From Mesorhizobium sp. (GTDB lineage Bacteria; Pseudomonadota; Alphaproteobacteria; Rhizobiales; Rhizobiaceae), in NCBI GenBank assembly GCA_004020365.1, contig SAQR01000022.1, positions 1 through 64,000 on the forward strand: DNA of 64,000 nt, written 5' to 3'. The notes below the pieces were generated by a model. It searched no databases. It was not told the DNA's origin and saw nothing but the letters and a program-made list of their open reading frames with translations. Shown here in pieces: positions 1 through 8,553 of the stretch (the first letter of the stretch is position 1; each line of letters begins with the position of its first letter). The translations under genes were made by a program, and so were the position numbers.

Positions 1-281
1 TGAGCTAACGTCCGCTCTGGAGAAGCACCGCGAATGTCTGAACATGGCGCAACCAGGACCAATAGCTTCGCGCTGCCGATGTCCGCTTTCGAGTAACAGC
101 GAAATTGCTTCGAATGACCAAGATAGGCGCAAAGCTGCCGGTCAAATCATGCCCGCCGCCTGTCAGATTGCGTCCGCGCTGGCGTGAGGTTCAGGGGCGC
201 GGCGGCATAGACAGCGGAGGCTAACGGCGGCAAGCCCTTGCGGAGACCCTTTTAGCGTTCAGTGCCGGCGGGGGAACAAAC

Positions 282-715
282 ATGCATAAGCGCTATGCTT
301 TCGTGGTACTGGCTGTTGCTGGATGTTAGTCCACACCGGCTTATGTGGTCTTCAAGCCTGGGGTTGATCTCAACTCAACCCAGACCGCGACCGATCAATG
401 CAAAATCAACTCGTTCAGAGAGATCCCGCAGTCGCTGGCGACCGACGTTAACCCCGGCTACAACAATCCCGGCACGATCCAATGCAACACGTATGGCACT
501 ATGACGACCTGCAACCGAGTCGGAGCCATAAACATCCCCGCTTCGAGCACGACCTATGATGGAATTCCGAACTGCGAGACCGCTACATTGTTCGCTGCCT
601 GGAGGGCAAAGGATTCGGCGTCAAGCTTGCCAGGGCATGCGCCTCCAAATCCGAGGTAACGAAAGCTCTTGCGGATCGGGCGGCAGGTCAGTTCCCAACG
701 TGTGCTGTTAGATAG
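282..715 (+). pseudogene. Broken small secreted or lipoprotein-like gene
   Basis: An ATG at 282 opens a hydrophobic leader ending in VAGC, resembling a lipobox. The next codon is TAG (327-329). The frame then continues with a Cys-containing, Asn/Thr-rich segment to about 559. From about 563 the coherent sequence moves to another frame and reads RYIVRCLEGKGFGV and onward to a TAG at 713-715. A stop in the leader plus a frameshift near 560 argue for a decayed gene. The function of the intact form is not recognised. The lipoprotein idea is inference from the leader only. Confidence 0.55.
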
Positions 716-726
716 GACGGAAACCG

Positions 727-958
727 ATGCCCGCAACGAAAGACAAGTGGAAGGCTTTCCGAGAAAGAACTTAGTCAGCAGCTTGAAGATGAGCGCCGGT
801 TTATCGCCAATGCCGAAGCAGGGAAACCCGGCATTTGGAGCGTTCAGCCGGGCAAGGGAAAAGTCGACACCACGGCCCATGTTGAGATATCGAGGCGTGC
901 AGTCCAGGCCCTTGAGGGGGTAATTGCCAAGATCGATCAGGACCATCTGGCAGAATAA
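727..958 (+). pseudogene. Small hypothetical gene with a frameshift
   Basis: The ATG at 727 gives MPATKDKWKAFRE and hits TAG at 772. From 764 the +1 frame reads KELSQQLEDERRF and continues about 65 codons to TAA at 956-958, without any ATG, GTG or TTG of its own. The simplest reading is one ancestral protein of about 77 residues, charged and helical, with one inserted base near 761-764. It lies 11 bp after the preceding pseudogene, so both may have formed one decayed unit. No family recognised. Confidence 0.4.
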
Positions 959-974
959 CCATGACCTTCGCCGG

Positions 975-1220
975 CTACCGACTAAAAGTGACTATCTGGG
1001 ACAGCTCGGCGATGTCGCCATAGATCATCGAACCTTTGACGAGAAAACACTTGTCACCGAGGACTTCGAAGAGTGAGCTTGACGCGGTGCAAACCGGCAG
1101 GTTCTTCGAATTGGCGTGCGTCGCGGTTTCGACCTTACGGTCCGCAGCTTCGGCATAGCTGATGCTGATCGCGATCACAGCGATAGCAAGGTGGCTCCGG
1201 GATAAGTAACGGCGGGACAT
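975..1220 (-). CDS. Small predicted secreted protein
   Basis: An 81-residue product begins with Arg residues followed by a hydrophobic stretch (LAIAVIAISI) ending at an AEA-type signal peptidase site near residue 25. The mature part of about 55 residues has two cysteines that could form a disulfide (CTASSS and DKCFL). A periplasmic or secreted location is inferred. No domain is recognised, and no clear Shine-Dalgarno sequence is visible before the ATG. Confidence 0.45.
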   Translation of the reverse strand: MSRRYLSRSHLAIAVIAISISYAEAADRKVETATHANSKNLPVCTASSSLFEVLGDKCFLVKGSMIYGDIAELSQIVTFSR

Positions 1221-1329
1221 GCATTAAAATAGCACCGGCCTTTGATGGGCTTCGTCCATCGATTGGATGAAGCGGTCACCTATATTAGCAATCTCTTGAC
1301 TGAGGCGCCGGCCGCTCCAGACTCATGGA

Positions 1330-1641
1330 ATGGCGCGGGGAATTGGGATTGGAGACCTGGTGGCGATCACGGCCACCGTCCGCGGGCGGGTCACTGAGGA
1401 CCGCGTGAGCGTCTCGATCCCGAGCTACAACTTCCCGCATTCGATCCGAGATTCAACAACCAAGGTCAAGAAGGGGCAGCAGATCGAGCTTACCGGTGAG
1501 ATCACGCGCATAGACGAGGAAGGCGGCAGGGTGACCGTCGACCTGGGAGCACTGGTGACGGTCGACATCGACAAGATCAGGCTCGTCGAGAAGTACAGGC
1601 CACCGAAGCGCAAAAAGCGGTTGCGTGACATGGTGGACTAG
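1330..1641 (+). CDS. Hypothetical beta-rich protein of 103 residues
   Basis: The product has a regular alternation of short hydrophobic and polar segments (GDLVAITATVRGRV, GRVTVDLGALVTVDI), suggesting a small beta-barrel or OB-like fold, and ends in a basic tail (KRKKRLRD). That fold is inference; no characterised family is recognised. Its last third is duplicated in degraded form at 3083-3192, downstream of the histidine kinase. This shows the gene belongs to a locally duplicated block. Confidence 0.55.
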   Translation: MARGIGIGDLVAITATVRGRVTEDRVSVSIPSYNFPHSIRDSTTKVKKGQQIELTGEITRIDEEGGRVTVDLGALVTVDIDKIRLVEKYRPPKRKKRLRDMVD

Positions 1642-1645
1642 CAAG

Positions 1646-1860
1646 CTGCGCGAATGGCTGGAAACCAGCGCTTATCTGCCAGTTCGAACGATCGACGAGG
1701 AAAGCGAAATAGACGGCAGCGCTTTAGGACTTCCGTGATTGCGTACCTACCGCCCGTCAAAGCCCCTGTTAGCTTGTTCGTGCGGCAGACCCCAAACTGC
1801 CTGCCGGCGCTTCCGGGCGATCTTACCCCCGCCCCCCAAACAGGCGCCGGCCACTCCCCG
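1646..1860 (+). repeat. Degenerate duplicate of 4193-4400
   Basis: The sequence from 1646 (gctgcgcgaatggctggaaa) matches the 3' end of the hypothetical gene at 3983-4273 and its downstream flank, with substitutions and small indels, up to a shared segment ending in gcgccggccac. Here the fragment directly abuts the stop of the 1330-1641 gene, whereas the second block has about 1 kb between the corresponding parts. This copy therefore looks like an internal deletion of a duplicated ancestral block. Confidence 0.6.
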
Positions 1861-1963
1861 CAAGGCGAGCGCTTCAGTTCCTCGGCAGCTTGTGTACCTC
1901 CAGCCTGATCGATCGCCGGCCGCTTTGGCGGCTGATTCATTTCGCGACATCGGCCCGGCAACA

Positions 1964-3082
1964 GTGTATAGCCCCTCAAGAGGGGCAAAATCCCCGGATC
2001 GGCTGCAAGCCTTGTTTCATCCCATTGCCAGTATCGAAGATGTGCAGACGCTGGCGCAGGCCATCGTCAACACGATCGCCGAGCCCTTCGTCGTCCTTGA
2101 CGAGAAGTTTCGCGTGCTGGCGGCCAGCCGCTCCTTCTACCAGACCTTCAAGGTCGACCCCGAGCAGACGCGCGGCTCGCTGCTCTATGCGCTCGGCGAC
2201 GGCCAGTGGGACATTCCGGCACTGCGCCTGCTCCTGGAGACGATCATCCCCGAGAAGACCGCCATGGACGGTTTTGAGGTCGAGCATGATTTCCCGAATA
2301 TCGGACCGCGAACAATGCTGCTCAACGCCCGAAAGGTTCTCTACGACCACAGTTCAGCCGTGACCATCCTGCTCGCCTTCAACGACATCACGGCCCGCCG
2401 TGCCATCGAGAGGGAAAAGGAAGAGCTTCTCGGCCGCACCGAAGACCTGCTGCGGCAAAAGGATGTGCTGCTGCGCGAAATGGAGCACCGGGTCGCCAAC
2501 AGCCTGCAGATCATCGCCAGCATCCTTTTGTTGAAGGCCCGCTCCGTCACATCAGAGGAAACTCGTCATCATTTGAAGGATGCCCATCAGCGGGTTCTGT
2601 CGGTCGCCGAAGTGCAGCGCCACCTCCACACCACGACCGGCGTCGAAGAGATCGACGTCGTGTCCTATCTGTCGAAGCTGTGCAGCAGCCTCGCCCTCTC
2701 GATGGTTGGTGAAGACCAGCCGATCGCGGTTAACGTCACGGCACAAGGCGGCAGGATAGACTCGCAGAAGGCGGTGAGCCTCGGCCTGATCGTCACCGAG
2801 CTCGTTCTCAACGCGATCAAATATGCCTTTCCGATGGAGAAGGCCAAGGCGCTGATCCAGGTGTCTTACGAAACCGACGGCGGCGACTGGAAGCTGACAG
2901 TGTCGGACAACGGCACCGGCAAACTCACCAGCGAGCCGTCGAGCGCGGGCTTGGGGACAGCCATCGTCGAGGCGCTGGTCAAGCAGCTGGAGGCCAGGAT
3001 CGAGGTCATCAGCGACACCAAGGGCACCAGCGTGTCGGTGACCAGGGCGACGTTCACCTCGCGTGTGCCACGGGCGGCGTAG
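1964..3082 (+). CDS. PAS-containing HWE/HisKA_2 histidine kinase
   Basis: A soluble sensor kinase with no transmembrane segment. An N-terminal PAS-like region starts at IVNTIAEPFVVLDEKFRVL and includes an ITARRAIE linker typical of PAS/PAC. The HisKA_2/HWE dimerisation motif LLREMEHRVANSLQ carries the phospho-acceptor His. The ATPase follows, with an N-box around ELVLNAIKYAF and a G-box DNGTG then AGLGTAIVEAL. The start is uncertain: the frame is open from TTG at 1739, but that stretch overlaps a decayed duplicate, so GTG 1964 or TTG 2012 is more likely. No cognate regulator is adjacent. Such kinases often act in general stress or light signalling; the ligand here is unknown. Confidence 0.8.
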   Translation: MYSPSRGAKSPDRLQALFHPIASIEDVQTLAQAIVNTIAEPFVVLDEKFRVLAASRSFYQTFKVDPEQTRGSLLYALGDGQWDIPALRLLLETIIPEKTAMDGFEVEHDFPNIGPRTMLLNARKVLYDHSSAVTILLAFNDITARRAIEREKEELLGRTEDLLRQKDVLLREMEHRVANSLQIIASILLLKARSVTSEETRHHLKDAHQRVLSVAEVQRHLHTTTGVEEIDVVSYLSKLCSSLALSMVGEDQPIAVNVTAQGGRIDSQKAVSLGLIVTELVLNAIKYAFPMEKAKALIQVSYETDGGDWKLTVSDNGTGKLTSEPSSAGLGTAIVEALVKQLEARIEVISDTKGTSVSVTRATFTSRVPRAA

Positions 3083-3192
3083 ACGATCGACTTGGGACCA
3101 CTGGTGACGGGTTGATATCGACAAGACCAGGCTGGTTGGAGAAATACCGACCGCAGAAGCGCAAGAAGTCACTGCGCGACATGGTAGATTAA
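3083..3192 (+). repeat. Degraded copy of the 3' end of the 1330-1641 gene
   Basis: The segment (ttgggaccactggtgacggg, ending gcgcgacatggtagattaa) aligns with about 1541-1641 over its length. Indels destroy the reading frame after the LGPLVTG part. It follows the kinase stop immediately, so the kinase sits between two copies of the same small gene. This is consistent with a tandem duplication around it. Confidence 0.6.
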
Positions 3193-3292
3193 AGTTATTG
3201 CACCTCACCATTCTCTATATGCGTTCTGAATGCTGTTTTCGGAACTGCTTGCCGTTGTGGCGCGTTAATGCTCCGTATCGGGAGATAGAAAC

Positions 3293-3481
3293 ATGTCTGT
3301 GCAAAACGAAGACTATCGAACGAACAGGGCCGACTACGCGATTGCCGCGAAGCATGACCGAAATGGAAATCGCGATAAACTGCTCGCAAGAAAAAAGAAG
3401 TTGCTGGTGGCACGCGATCGGAGGTTGCTAGCAAATCCATCGGAAAGCGCGCCGGAACCGAAAGCCAGGACGCGCGGTTAG
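3293..3481 (+). CDS. Small basic hypothetical protein (62 residues)
   Basis: The ATG at 3293 is preceded by gggagatagaaac, an acceptable ribosome binding site. The product is strongly basic and hydrophilic, with a central KHDRNGNRDKLLARKKKLLVARDRR segment predicted helical. No transmembrane segment or cysteine is present. It resembles the small charged proteins of unknown role that are common in rhizobial accessory DNA. No function can be assigned. Confidence 0.45.
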   Translation: MSVQNEDYRTNRADYAIAAKHDRNGNRDKLLARKKKLLVARDRRLLANPSESAPEPKARTRG

Positions 3482-3742
3482 CGCGGCCGGCGTCGGCGCA
3501 TGCTCGACTGGACCAATACTACGAACGCTCCACGGCAAAATGTCGGCGCGTCATCTCCCTCCCGGCCTGGAGAAATTCGACACAAAGAGAAGCCTGGGCA
3601 CTGCCATACGCGTTCACCTGCGCGCGCGCTTCAGGCGGGCGCTCGTGGATAAATAACAGAGCGGATGAACGAATTTCGGAACAAAGAGGAACAAGGCGCT
3701 ATGTCGCAAGTTGGGTTCCGTAGTGGGAAGGAACATCTCACC

Positions 3743-3931
3743 ATGGGCGAAGATAGAAAAAGTGAACCCGAGCGGCAAAAGGAACTCCAGGCGCAGGCGC
3801 TCGCACGTGAAACCGGGATCACCCGGGATCAGGCTCTCACGCTCATAGAATTGCTAGGAACGGATCGATCATCACTGCTGCGCGAGGCCAACATACTGAA
3901 GAATCGAAAGCCGCCCAGCAGTGCACCATGA
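3743..3931 (+). CDS. DUF3606-like small protein
   Basis: The helical core ARETGITRDQALTLIELLG followed by SSLLREA matches the pattern of DUF3606 proteins, short rhizobial proteins of unknown function that pair a charged N-terminus with one helix-turn-helix-like segment. ATG 3743 has AAGGA ten bases upstream. In-frame ATGs at 3701 and 3665 would lengthen it to 88 residues. The family assignment rests on pattern recognition, and no role is established. Confidence 0.5.
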   Translation: MGEDRKSEPERQKELQAQALARETGITRDQALTLIELLGTDRSSLLREANILKNRKPPSSAP

Positions 3932-3982
3932 CGAACCACAAGACGGGCAGCTATCACTGCCACTGACTATGCGGCCCTCTGA

Positions 3983-4273
3983 ATGACCCGCCTATCTGTT
4001 TCGGAAGAGCTTGAAAGCGCCGCCGACCGCATCGCCGATATGTCGCGCGCGGATCTGCAGATCATCCTGCGACGCGCCGCATTGATGCTCAGGAACGTCG
4101 CCGGCGTACCGCTGGAGCCAGCAACCGAGGACGCTCTCAACTCCATCGCGGCTGAAATGAAAATTGGCCGGTCTGATCTCATTCAAATCGTGCTGCGCGA
4201 ATGGCTGGAAACCAACGCTTATCTGCCGGTCCCAACGATGGAAGAGGAAAGCGAGACGGACGGCATCGCGTAG
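3983..4273 (+). CDS. Hypothetical protein, helical, 96 residues
   Basis: The product is amphipathic-helical throughout, beginning MTRLSVSEELESAADRIADM, with a C-terminal SDLIQIVLREWLETNAYLP segment resembling short ribbon-helix-helix-like sequences. A DNA-binding role is speculation. Its 3' third and downstream flank are duplicated in degraded form at 1646-1860. It belongs with the DUF3606-like gene just upstream (51 bp gap), on the same strand. Confidence 0.5.
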   Translation: MTRLSVSEELESAADRIADMSRADLQIILRRAALMLRNVAGVPLEPATEDALNSIAAEMKIGRSDLIQIVLREWLETNAYLPVPTMEEESETDGIA

Positions 4274-4399
4274 GCCTTCCGCGATTACACCATAGGCGGC
4301 AGCAGCCCCCATAAATTAGCTTGTCTTTGCGGCGGACCTTTTCCGCCTGGCCGGCGCCTAAATCCCCAACGCTCCCGCCCAAACGGGCGCCGGCCACCC

Positions 4400-4693
4400 T
4401 CAGCCCCTTCGTTCGAAAGTTGGCTTCCAATCGCGATTGCGCGCCCGCTGCTGGCCTTCGTAGTCAGGAATGCATGTGAAGAACACCTGCCGGCGGTCAC
4501 GACCGGCAGCCTTGCAATTTGAGCAGACAAATTGCCCGATCAGGTCGTCATGCATTGAGCCGTGGTCGCGGCCGAGCCTGTCTATCAGTGCCTGGATGTC
4601 GAGCTTCGTCGATTTGCAGCACATCGGGTGCGCACAATTGACATAGATGGTTTCGCGGGCGGCCAGAGTGTCGGCGAGGGTCTTTCGAGGCAT
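4400..4693 (-). CDS. Putative zinc-ribbon protein
   Basis: The 97-residue product has paired cysteines: CAHPMCCKS near residues 20-26 and CSNCKAAG near 57-60, a spacing suited to a four-Cys zinc ribbon. The ATG is preceded by GGAG in the antisense reading. The rest is charged, with no membrane segment. A comparable protein lies at 26246-26566. The position just downstream of a decayed DNA ligase gene is noted, but no functional link can be shown. Confidence 0.5.
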   Translation of the reverse strand: MPRKTLADTLAARETIYVNCAHPMCCKSTKLDIQALIDRLGRDHGSMHDDLIGQFVCSNCKAAGRDRRQVFFTCIPDYEGQQRARNRDWKPTFERRG

Positions 4694-4767
4694 GGCGATC
4701 TCCGTTGAAGGGCTCGCCGCAACAGGGAGGAATATAATCCTGAATGGTGATCCCTTGCCATTGGTCG

Positions 4768-5588
4768 CTAACTCTCATCCCAGAAATACTGCAGCGAGGC
4801 GTGCCGAAGGTCTTCCTCGCCCCTTAGGTGCTTCACACGGGCCTTGATACCCGGCTTGACCCACTGCGTTGCCGGCCGCTTTGGCATGTCCTCGGGCGGT
4901 GGCCCGGCATGTTCCTGGACGCGCTTCCAAAGCCGCTCCCGCATCCCGCGATTGACGCTGACAAACGCGCTGCCGACATGTTCAAACTCGCTTTCGGTGA
5001 AGGATTTTGTCTTCAACCAATTGGTAATCGGGCCGCTGCGATATTTGCTGTCTCGACGCTTCGATACCATCCCTTCCAGGCCGGCCTGGTCGACAAGGTG
5101 AAAGATCGCATTAGCCTCGCCCGGCATCGTCTCACTGAACTGGATGCGGCTGTCAGACCCTATAAGGCCGGCCAGGATTTCCCGCCGATCCTCTAGTACC
5201 ATGTCGCGCAAGTCGTGGCCGTTGAGATGCAGCAGATCGAACGCGACGAAATAGAGGTCATGCTGGCGCCTGGTGATTGCCTTGCGCAGCGCGGCAAAAT
5301 CCGAAAGGCCAGCGTCATTTAAGACGACGACTTCGCCGTCGATGATGGCGTTCTGTACGTTGAGACCTTTGGCTGCCTCGGCGAGATCGCGGTACTTGGC
5401 AGTCCAATCAAGGCCTCTCCGAGTGAAATGCGAACGCCACTGTCCTCGATGATGATTTGGGAGCGGTAGCCGTCGAATTTGGCTTCATGCATCCAGTCAT
5501 CGCCTTAGGGCGGCTTGGCGACCAAGGTAGGCATCATCGGAGGAATGAACTCAAGCCGGCCGGGTCCGGCACGCACTGGTTTACGCAC
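4768..5588 (-). pseudogene. ATP-dependent DNA ligase remnant (LigD ligase domain), copy A
   Basis: Translating from GTG 5588 gives a ligase with the nucleotidyl-lysine motif AKFDGYR. There is a TAA at 5505-5507 just before that motif and a one-base deletion near 5424-5430 before RRGLDWTAKYRDL. From about 5420 the frame runs to the end, with ligase motifs IDGEVVVL and AGLEGMVSKR. An internal stretch of about 35 codons present in copy B (28366-29268) is missing between ESEFE and SAFVSVNRG. The gene is thus inactivated independently of copy B. Intact relatives seal double-strand breaks in Ku-dependent end joining. Confidence 0.85.
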
Positions 5589-5795
5589 GGAATCGAGTCT
5601 AGGCCCGTTCCATCAGGTGGGTAGGGGAACGGATCATGATCATTTACTAAATTAGCAATTCTGCATGAAACGACTTATTATTCGTCCCAGCCGGCGGACA
5701 CGCCCACACCCCGCCGGTTAGGCCCGCCGGTCGGTTGCCTACTCCGCAGCGGCTGTCGGGCCGTCCCTATCAAACGCGCGGTAGCAACCAACACT
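4768..5795. repeat. About 1.0-kb dispersed duplicate, copy A
   Basis: The ligase remnant plus its upstream flank matches 28366-29482. The flank shares strings such as ggggaacgga, tttactaaatta and gctgtcgggccgtcc, and homology stops near 5795. Both copies have the same orientation and lie about 23.6 kb apart, so they could recombine and delete the DNA between them. Confidence 0.65.
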
Positions 5796-5805
5796 TCCAA
5801 GGGGC

Positions 5806-7437
5806 TCACACCCCGCCGATGGAGGATGCGATATTGGCACCCACAACGAATTGAAACTTTGAGCCCCGTGGTGCGTTGGGCAACACCCAGAGCATGCCGT
5901 CGTGCGCTTGGATGATTGAACGGCAGATCGATAGACCCATTCCCATCCCGCGAGATTTGGTGGTGAAGAGCGGATCGAATATCCTCTGCAGGTCCTGCGG
6001 GTCGATCCCCATGCCGGTGTCAGCAACCGAAATCACTACACCCCCATCGTCGTGAGGATTTGAACTAACGGCGAGATCGCGTGGACCATCCACATTGGTC
6101 ATTGCCTCAATCGCATTCGTGATCAGATTGAGGAGCACCTGCTGCACCTGAATTCGATCTCCCATCACCCGCAGCGGCCGCGCGCTTCGCTCAACCTTGA
6201 CCAATATCCGGTGACTTTTCAGATCGTCCTGAAGCAAAGCGATGGCTTCATCAATGAGTTTGTCGACGTCGAACGAAGCTCTGACGCGGTCATCCTTCCG
6301 GAAGGTCGCCCGGATGCTCTCGATCACCGCGGCCGCGCGATGCCCGTCAGCTGCGATCTTCGTAAACTCCGTTCTCGCCTTATCTAGATCGGGAACCGCG
6401 CGATCGAGCCAGCGTAAACCGGTGTCAGATCTCGTTATCATAGCGGCAAGGGGCTGCTTGACCTCGTGTGCAATCGTGGCGGCAACGGCGTCGCCGGTCA
6501 TCAGTCGGGCATCGCGCTCGCGGCTTTGCGCATCAATAGCGCGCTGCAGCCTCATGCGCTCTTGATCCAGCATGGTGTTCGAACGAGCGAGGCCGTCATA
6601 CAGTCGTGCCATCTCTGCAACCAATACCACCATTACGATGGTGGCTGTCACAAGCTGGTAAAAATGGCCGGCATACCACGTAAGATTGTAGCGAGCGCTC
6701 AAGACGGAGCCCAAGCTTACTTCAAGCAGGAGCGCGCACAAAGCGACGGCGAGCCACAGGTCGAGCAAGGACCGCTGGCGCAGCCATAGCAACGAAAGTG
6801 CAATGCCGCCCAGCGCCAGGACCACCATCCCGCCGATGATGCGACGAAACAGACCGACAGGATGAACGTCTACATAGGTTAGTGGCAGCAGATCGTTATG
6901 CTGCGTAACGAACCAGAACAACCCAATGACGAGGGCAAGAACGCCCGCGATGCTCAAGCTGATGGCATGTCGTGTGAAGCGAACGTCCGCCACACGATCC
7001 GTGTTTTTGAGCAGGGCATAGCCGATGATGGCAATGGGCAGCCCTGAATGCCAAAACCAGTAGAGCCAAACGGCGGATTGCATTCCCGAGCCCAGGACGC
7101 CGGTGGGCGTGAACGCACCCGGGAAAGTCAGCGCATGTGCAACCACGATCAGCGCACTGAACAGGTAGCCGCTCGCAATCACCAGAAGTGCCCACTGGCG
7201 CAAAATAGAGAACTGAGCAAACAGAAAAGCTGCGGTGACGCAGCCGCTGACAAACAGGGCGGCGGCAAGAGTCGGTACAATCGCGTTGATTTCCGGCAGC
7301 TTGATGGCCGCAAACGGCAATGTGCCGAGAAGGATGACGAGCAGGGCCAGCAGGAAAGCGCGCGCCGTGCGGCGCTGACCGGGAGTTGGGGGACGGACAC
7401 AGACAATCGCCGTAGACAATGACATGGATGACCCCAT
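5806..7437 (-). CDS. Membrane-bound histidine kinase with MASE4-like sensor
   Basis: The N-terminal 260 residues hold about eight hydrophobic segments in a MASE4-like arrangement (FAAIKLPEINAIVPTLAAAL). The HisKA segment follows with ATIAHEVKQPLAAM, which contains the phospho-acceptor His, then HATPase_c with N-box LLNLITNAIEAM and G-boxes DTGMGID and GMGMGLSI. The frame is open to 7698, but the extra N-terminus is Arg/Cys-rich and unlike the family. ATG 7437 (MGSSMSLST) or 7425 fits better. It lies downstream of two response regulator genes on the same strand and probably signals through the FixJ-type protein at 8554-9186. The signal is unknown. Confidence 0.85.
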   Translation of the reverse strand: MGSSMSLSTAIVCVRPPTPGQRRTARAFLLALLVILLGTLPFAAIKLPEINAIVPTLAAALFVSGCVTAAFLFAQFSILRQWALLVIASGYLFSALIVVAHALTFPGAFTPTGVLGSGMQSAVWLYWFWHSGLPIAIIGYALLKNTDRVADVRFTRHAISLSIAGVLALVIGLFWFVTQHNDLLPLTYVDVHPVGLFRRIIGGMVVLALGGIALSLLWLRQRSLLDLWLAVALCALLLEVSLGSVLSARYNLTWYAGHFYQLVTATIVMVVLVAEMARLYDGLARSNTMLDQERMRLQRAIDAQSRERDARLMTGDAVAATIAHEVKQPLAAMITRSDTGLRWLDRAVPDLDKARTEFTKIAADGHRAAAVIESIRATFRKDDRVRASFDVDKLIDEAIALLQDDLKSHRILVKVERSARPLRVMGDRIQVQQVLLNLITNAIEAMTNVDGPRDLAVSSNPHDDGGVVISVADTGMGIDPQDLQRIFDPLFTTKSRGMGMGLSICRSIIQAHDGMLWVLPNAPRGSKFQFVVGANIASSIGGV

Positions 7438-7571
7438 TAGGGGCGTTGCCGCCGCGCACATGGTCGCGCGCCCAGTCCAGGGGCGCACGAGGGCAGAGTC
7501 TTTGTTGCCCAAACGCACTCGTTTGCCATTGCACACTGCGCCCCAATTGCAAGGAACACCATAGCTACTAT

Positions 7572-7826
7572 TCATAACGGCAGCGGCTTGGCGGACTGTT
7601 CCGCCACCATGTATTCGGCGTACCAGTCGGGCCAGTTCTCGTCCCTCAGTGCGCCGGTTCGCTTCTCGTGTTCGCCATGCGCGACCGCCGCACCACAACG
7701 CGGCTCAAAGCTCATGCGACGAGTTGACATGTCGGCGTCCACGCGACCGGGCGACCGCGCGTGGTAGTCTCCTGTAATAGCTAGGCGACGAATGGCACGG
7801 TCCATCCCGATGATCTCCATCGCCAC
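7572..7826 (-). CDS. Small protein resembling the C-terminal tail of VOC-family proteins
   Basis: The 84-residue product ends with AHGEHEKRTG then NWPDWYAEYMVAEQ. That resembles the short C-terminal extension found after the glyoxalase/VOC domain in many rhizobial proteins. The VOC barrel itself is absent and the first half (MAMEIIGMDRAIRRLAITGD) is unlike it. It may be a stand-alone small protein or a chimeric remnant. It lies between the kinase and regulator genes on the same strand. Confidence 0.45.
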   Translation of the reverse strand: MAMEIIGMDRAIRRLAITGDYHARSPGRVDADMSTRRMSFEPRCGAAVAHGEHEKRTGALRDENWPDWYAEYMVAEQSAKPLPL

Positions 7827-8083
7827 ATCGAGGCGCTAACGCGATCGCTCGAGACTGGTCAGCCAATCCCCTTTGAGACGCGGCTTCGACGCTTGGACGG
7901 CGTGTATCGCTGGTTCCAGTTTCGAGGCAATCCGGCTCGGGACCGCGAGGGACGCGCTAGAGCCATCGCGGCCGTCTTTGGGCGGAGGCGAATAGGGATA
8001 TTGAGAATGGGAGGTATCGAAGGTTGACAAGCCAGCCCGTAGGGATCGGGCCTTTTGCGAGCTTGCCGGCCGCTCAGGACTCC

Positions 8084-8509
8084 TCAGACTTTGAGAGCCT
8101 TTTCGATACAGTCGATCAACGCCTCCGTTTTGAACGGCTTTCGGAGCAGGCATGTTGCGCCGTTTGCTGCCGCCTGATCGACGATGCCTAGGTTTGAACG
8201 TGCGGTGACCATAACCACAGGCACACCGCGCCGCCGCCCTGTAAGCAGCCGGGCAAGATCAAGTCCGCTCATGCCAGGCATGTGAATGTCAGCAATGACG
8301 CAGCTATAGGACGCGCCCGCTTCCCAGGCGATAAAGTCCTCCGCGGATGCAAATCCGCACGCCCCATATCCGAGCGAACTAAGGCTATCTACGAGAGCCA
8401 TGCGGAATGATTCGTCATCATCGACTACCGCGATTAGGAACTCTCTTGACACATCGTCCTGTCCACGGATTTGAGCTAAGGCGAATAGCAGGATCGCCAT
8501 TTCTGGCAT
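8084..8509 (-). CDS. Single-domain response regulator (CheY-like)
   Basis: The product is one receiver domain: acidic pocket VVDDDE, phospho-acceptor Asp in VIADIHMPGMSG, a Thr in MVTARS, and the conserved Lys in LLRKPF. No output domain follows, so it may act as a phosphate shuttle or sink, or bind a partner protein. ATG 8509 gives 141 residues. A GTG with AGGAC upstream, before SREFLIAVVDDD, would give a shorter and perhaps truer start. It follows the FixJ-type regulator by 44 bp and precedes the MASE4-like kinase. Confidence 0.85.
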   Translation of the reverse strand: MPEMAILLFALAQIRGQDDVSREFLIAVVDDDESFRMALVDSLSSLGYGACGFASAEDFIAWEAGASYSCVIADIHMPGMSGLDLARLLTGRRRGVPVVMVTARSNLGIVDQAAANGATCLLRKPFKTEALIDCIEKALKV

Positions 8510-8553
8510 GTGATGTCGCTATAAGCAACCTATACGGGAGTGTTACTCCGCGC

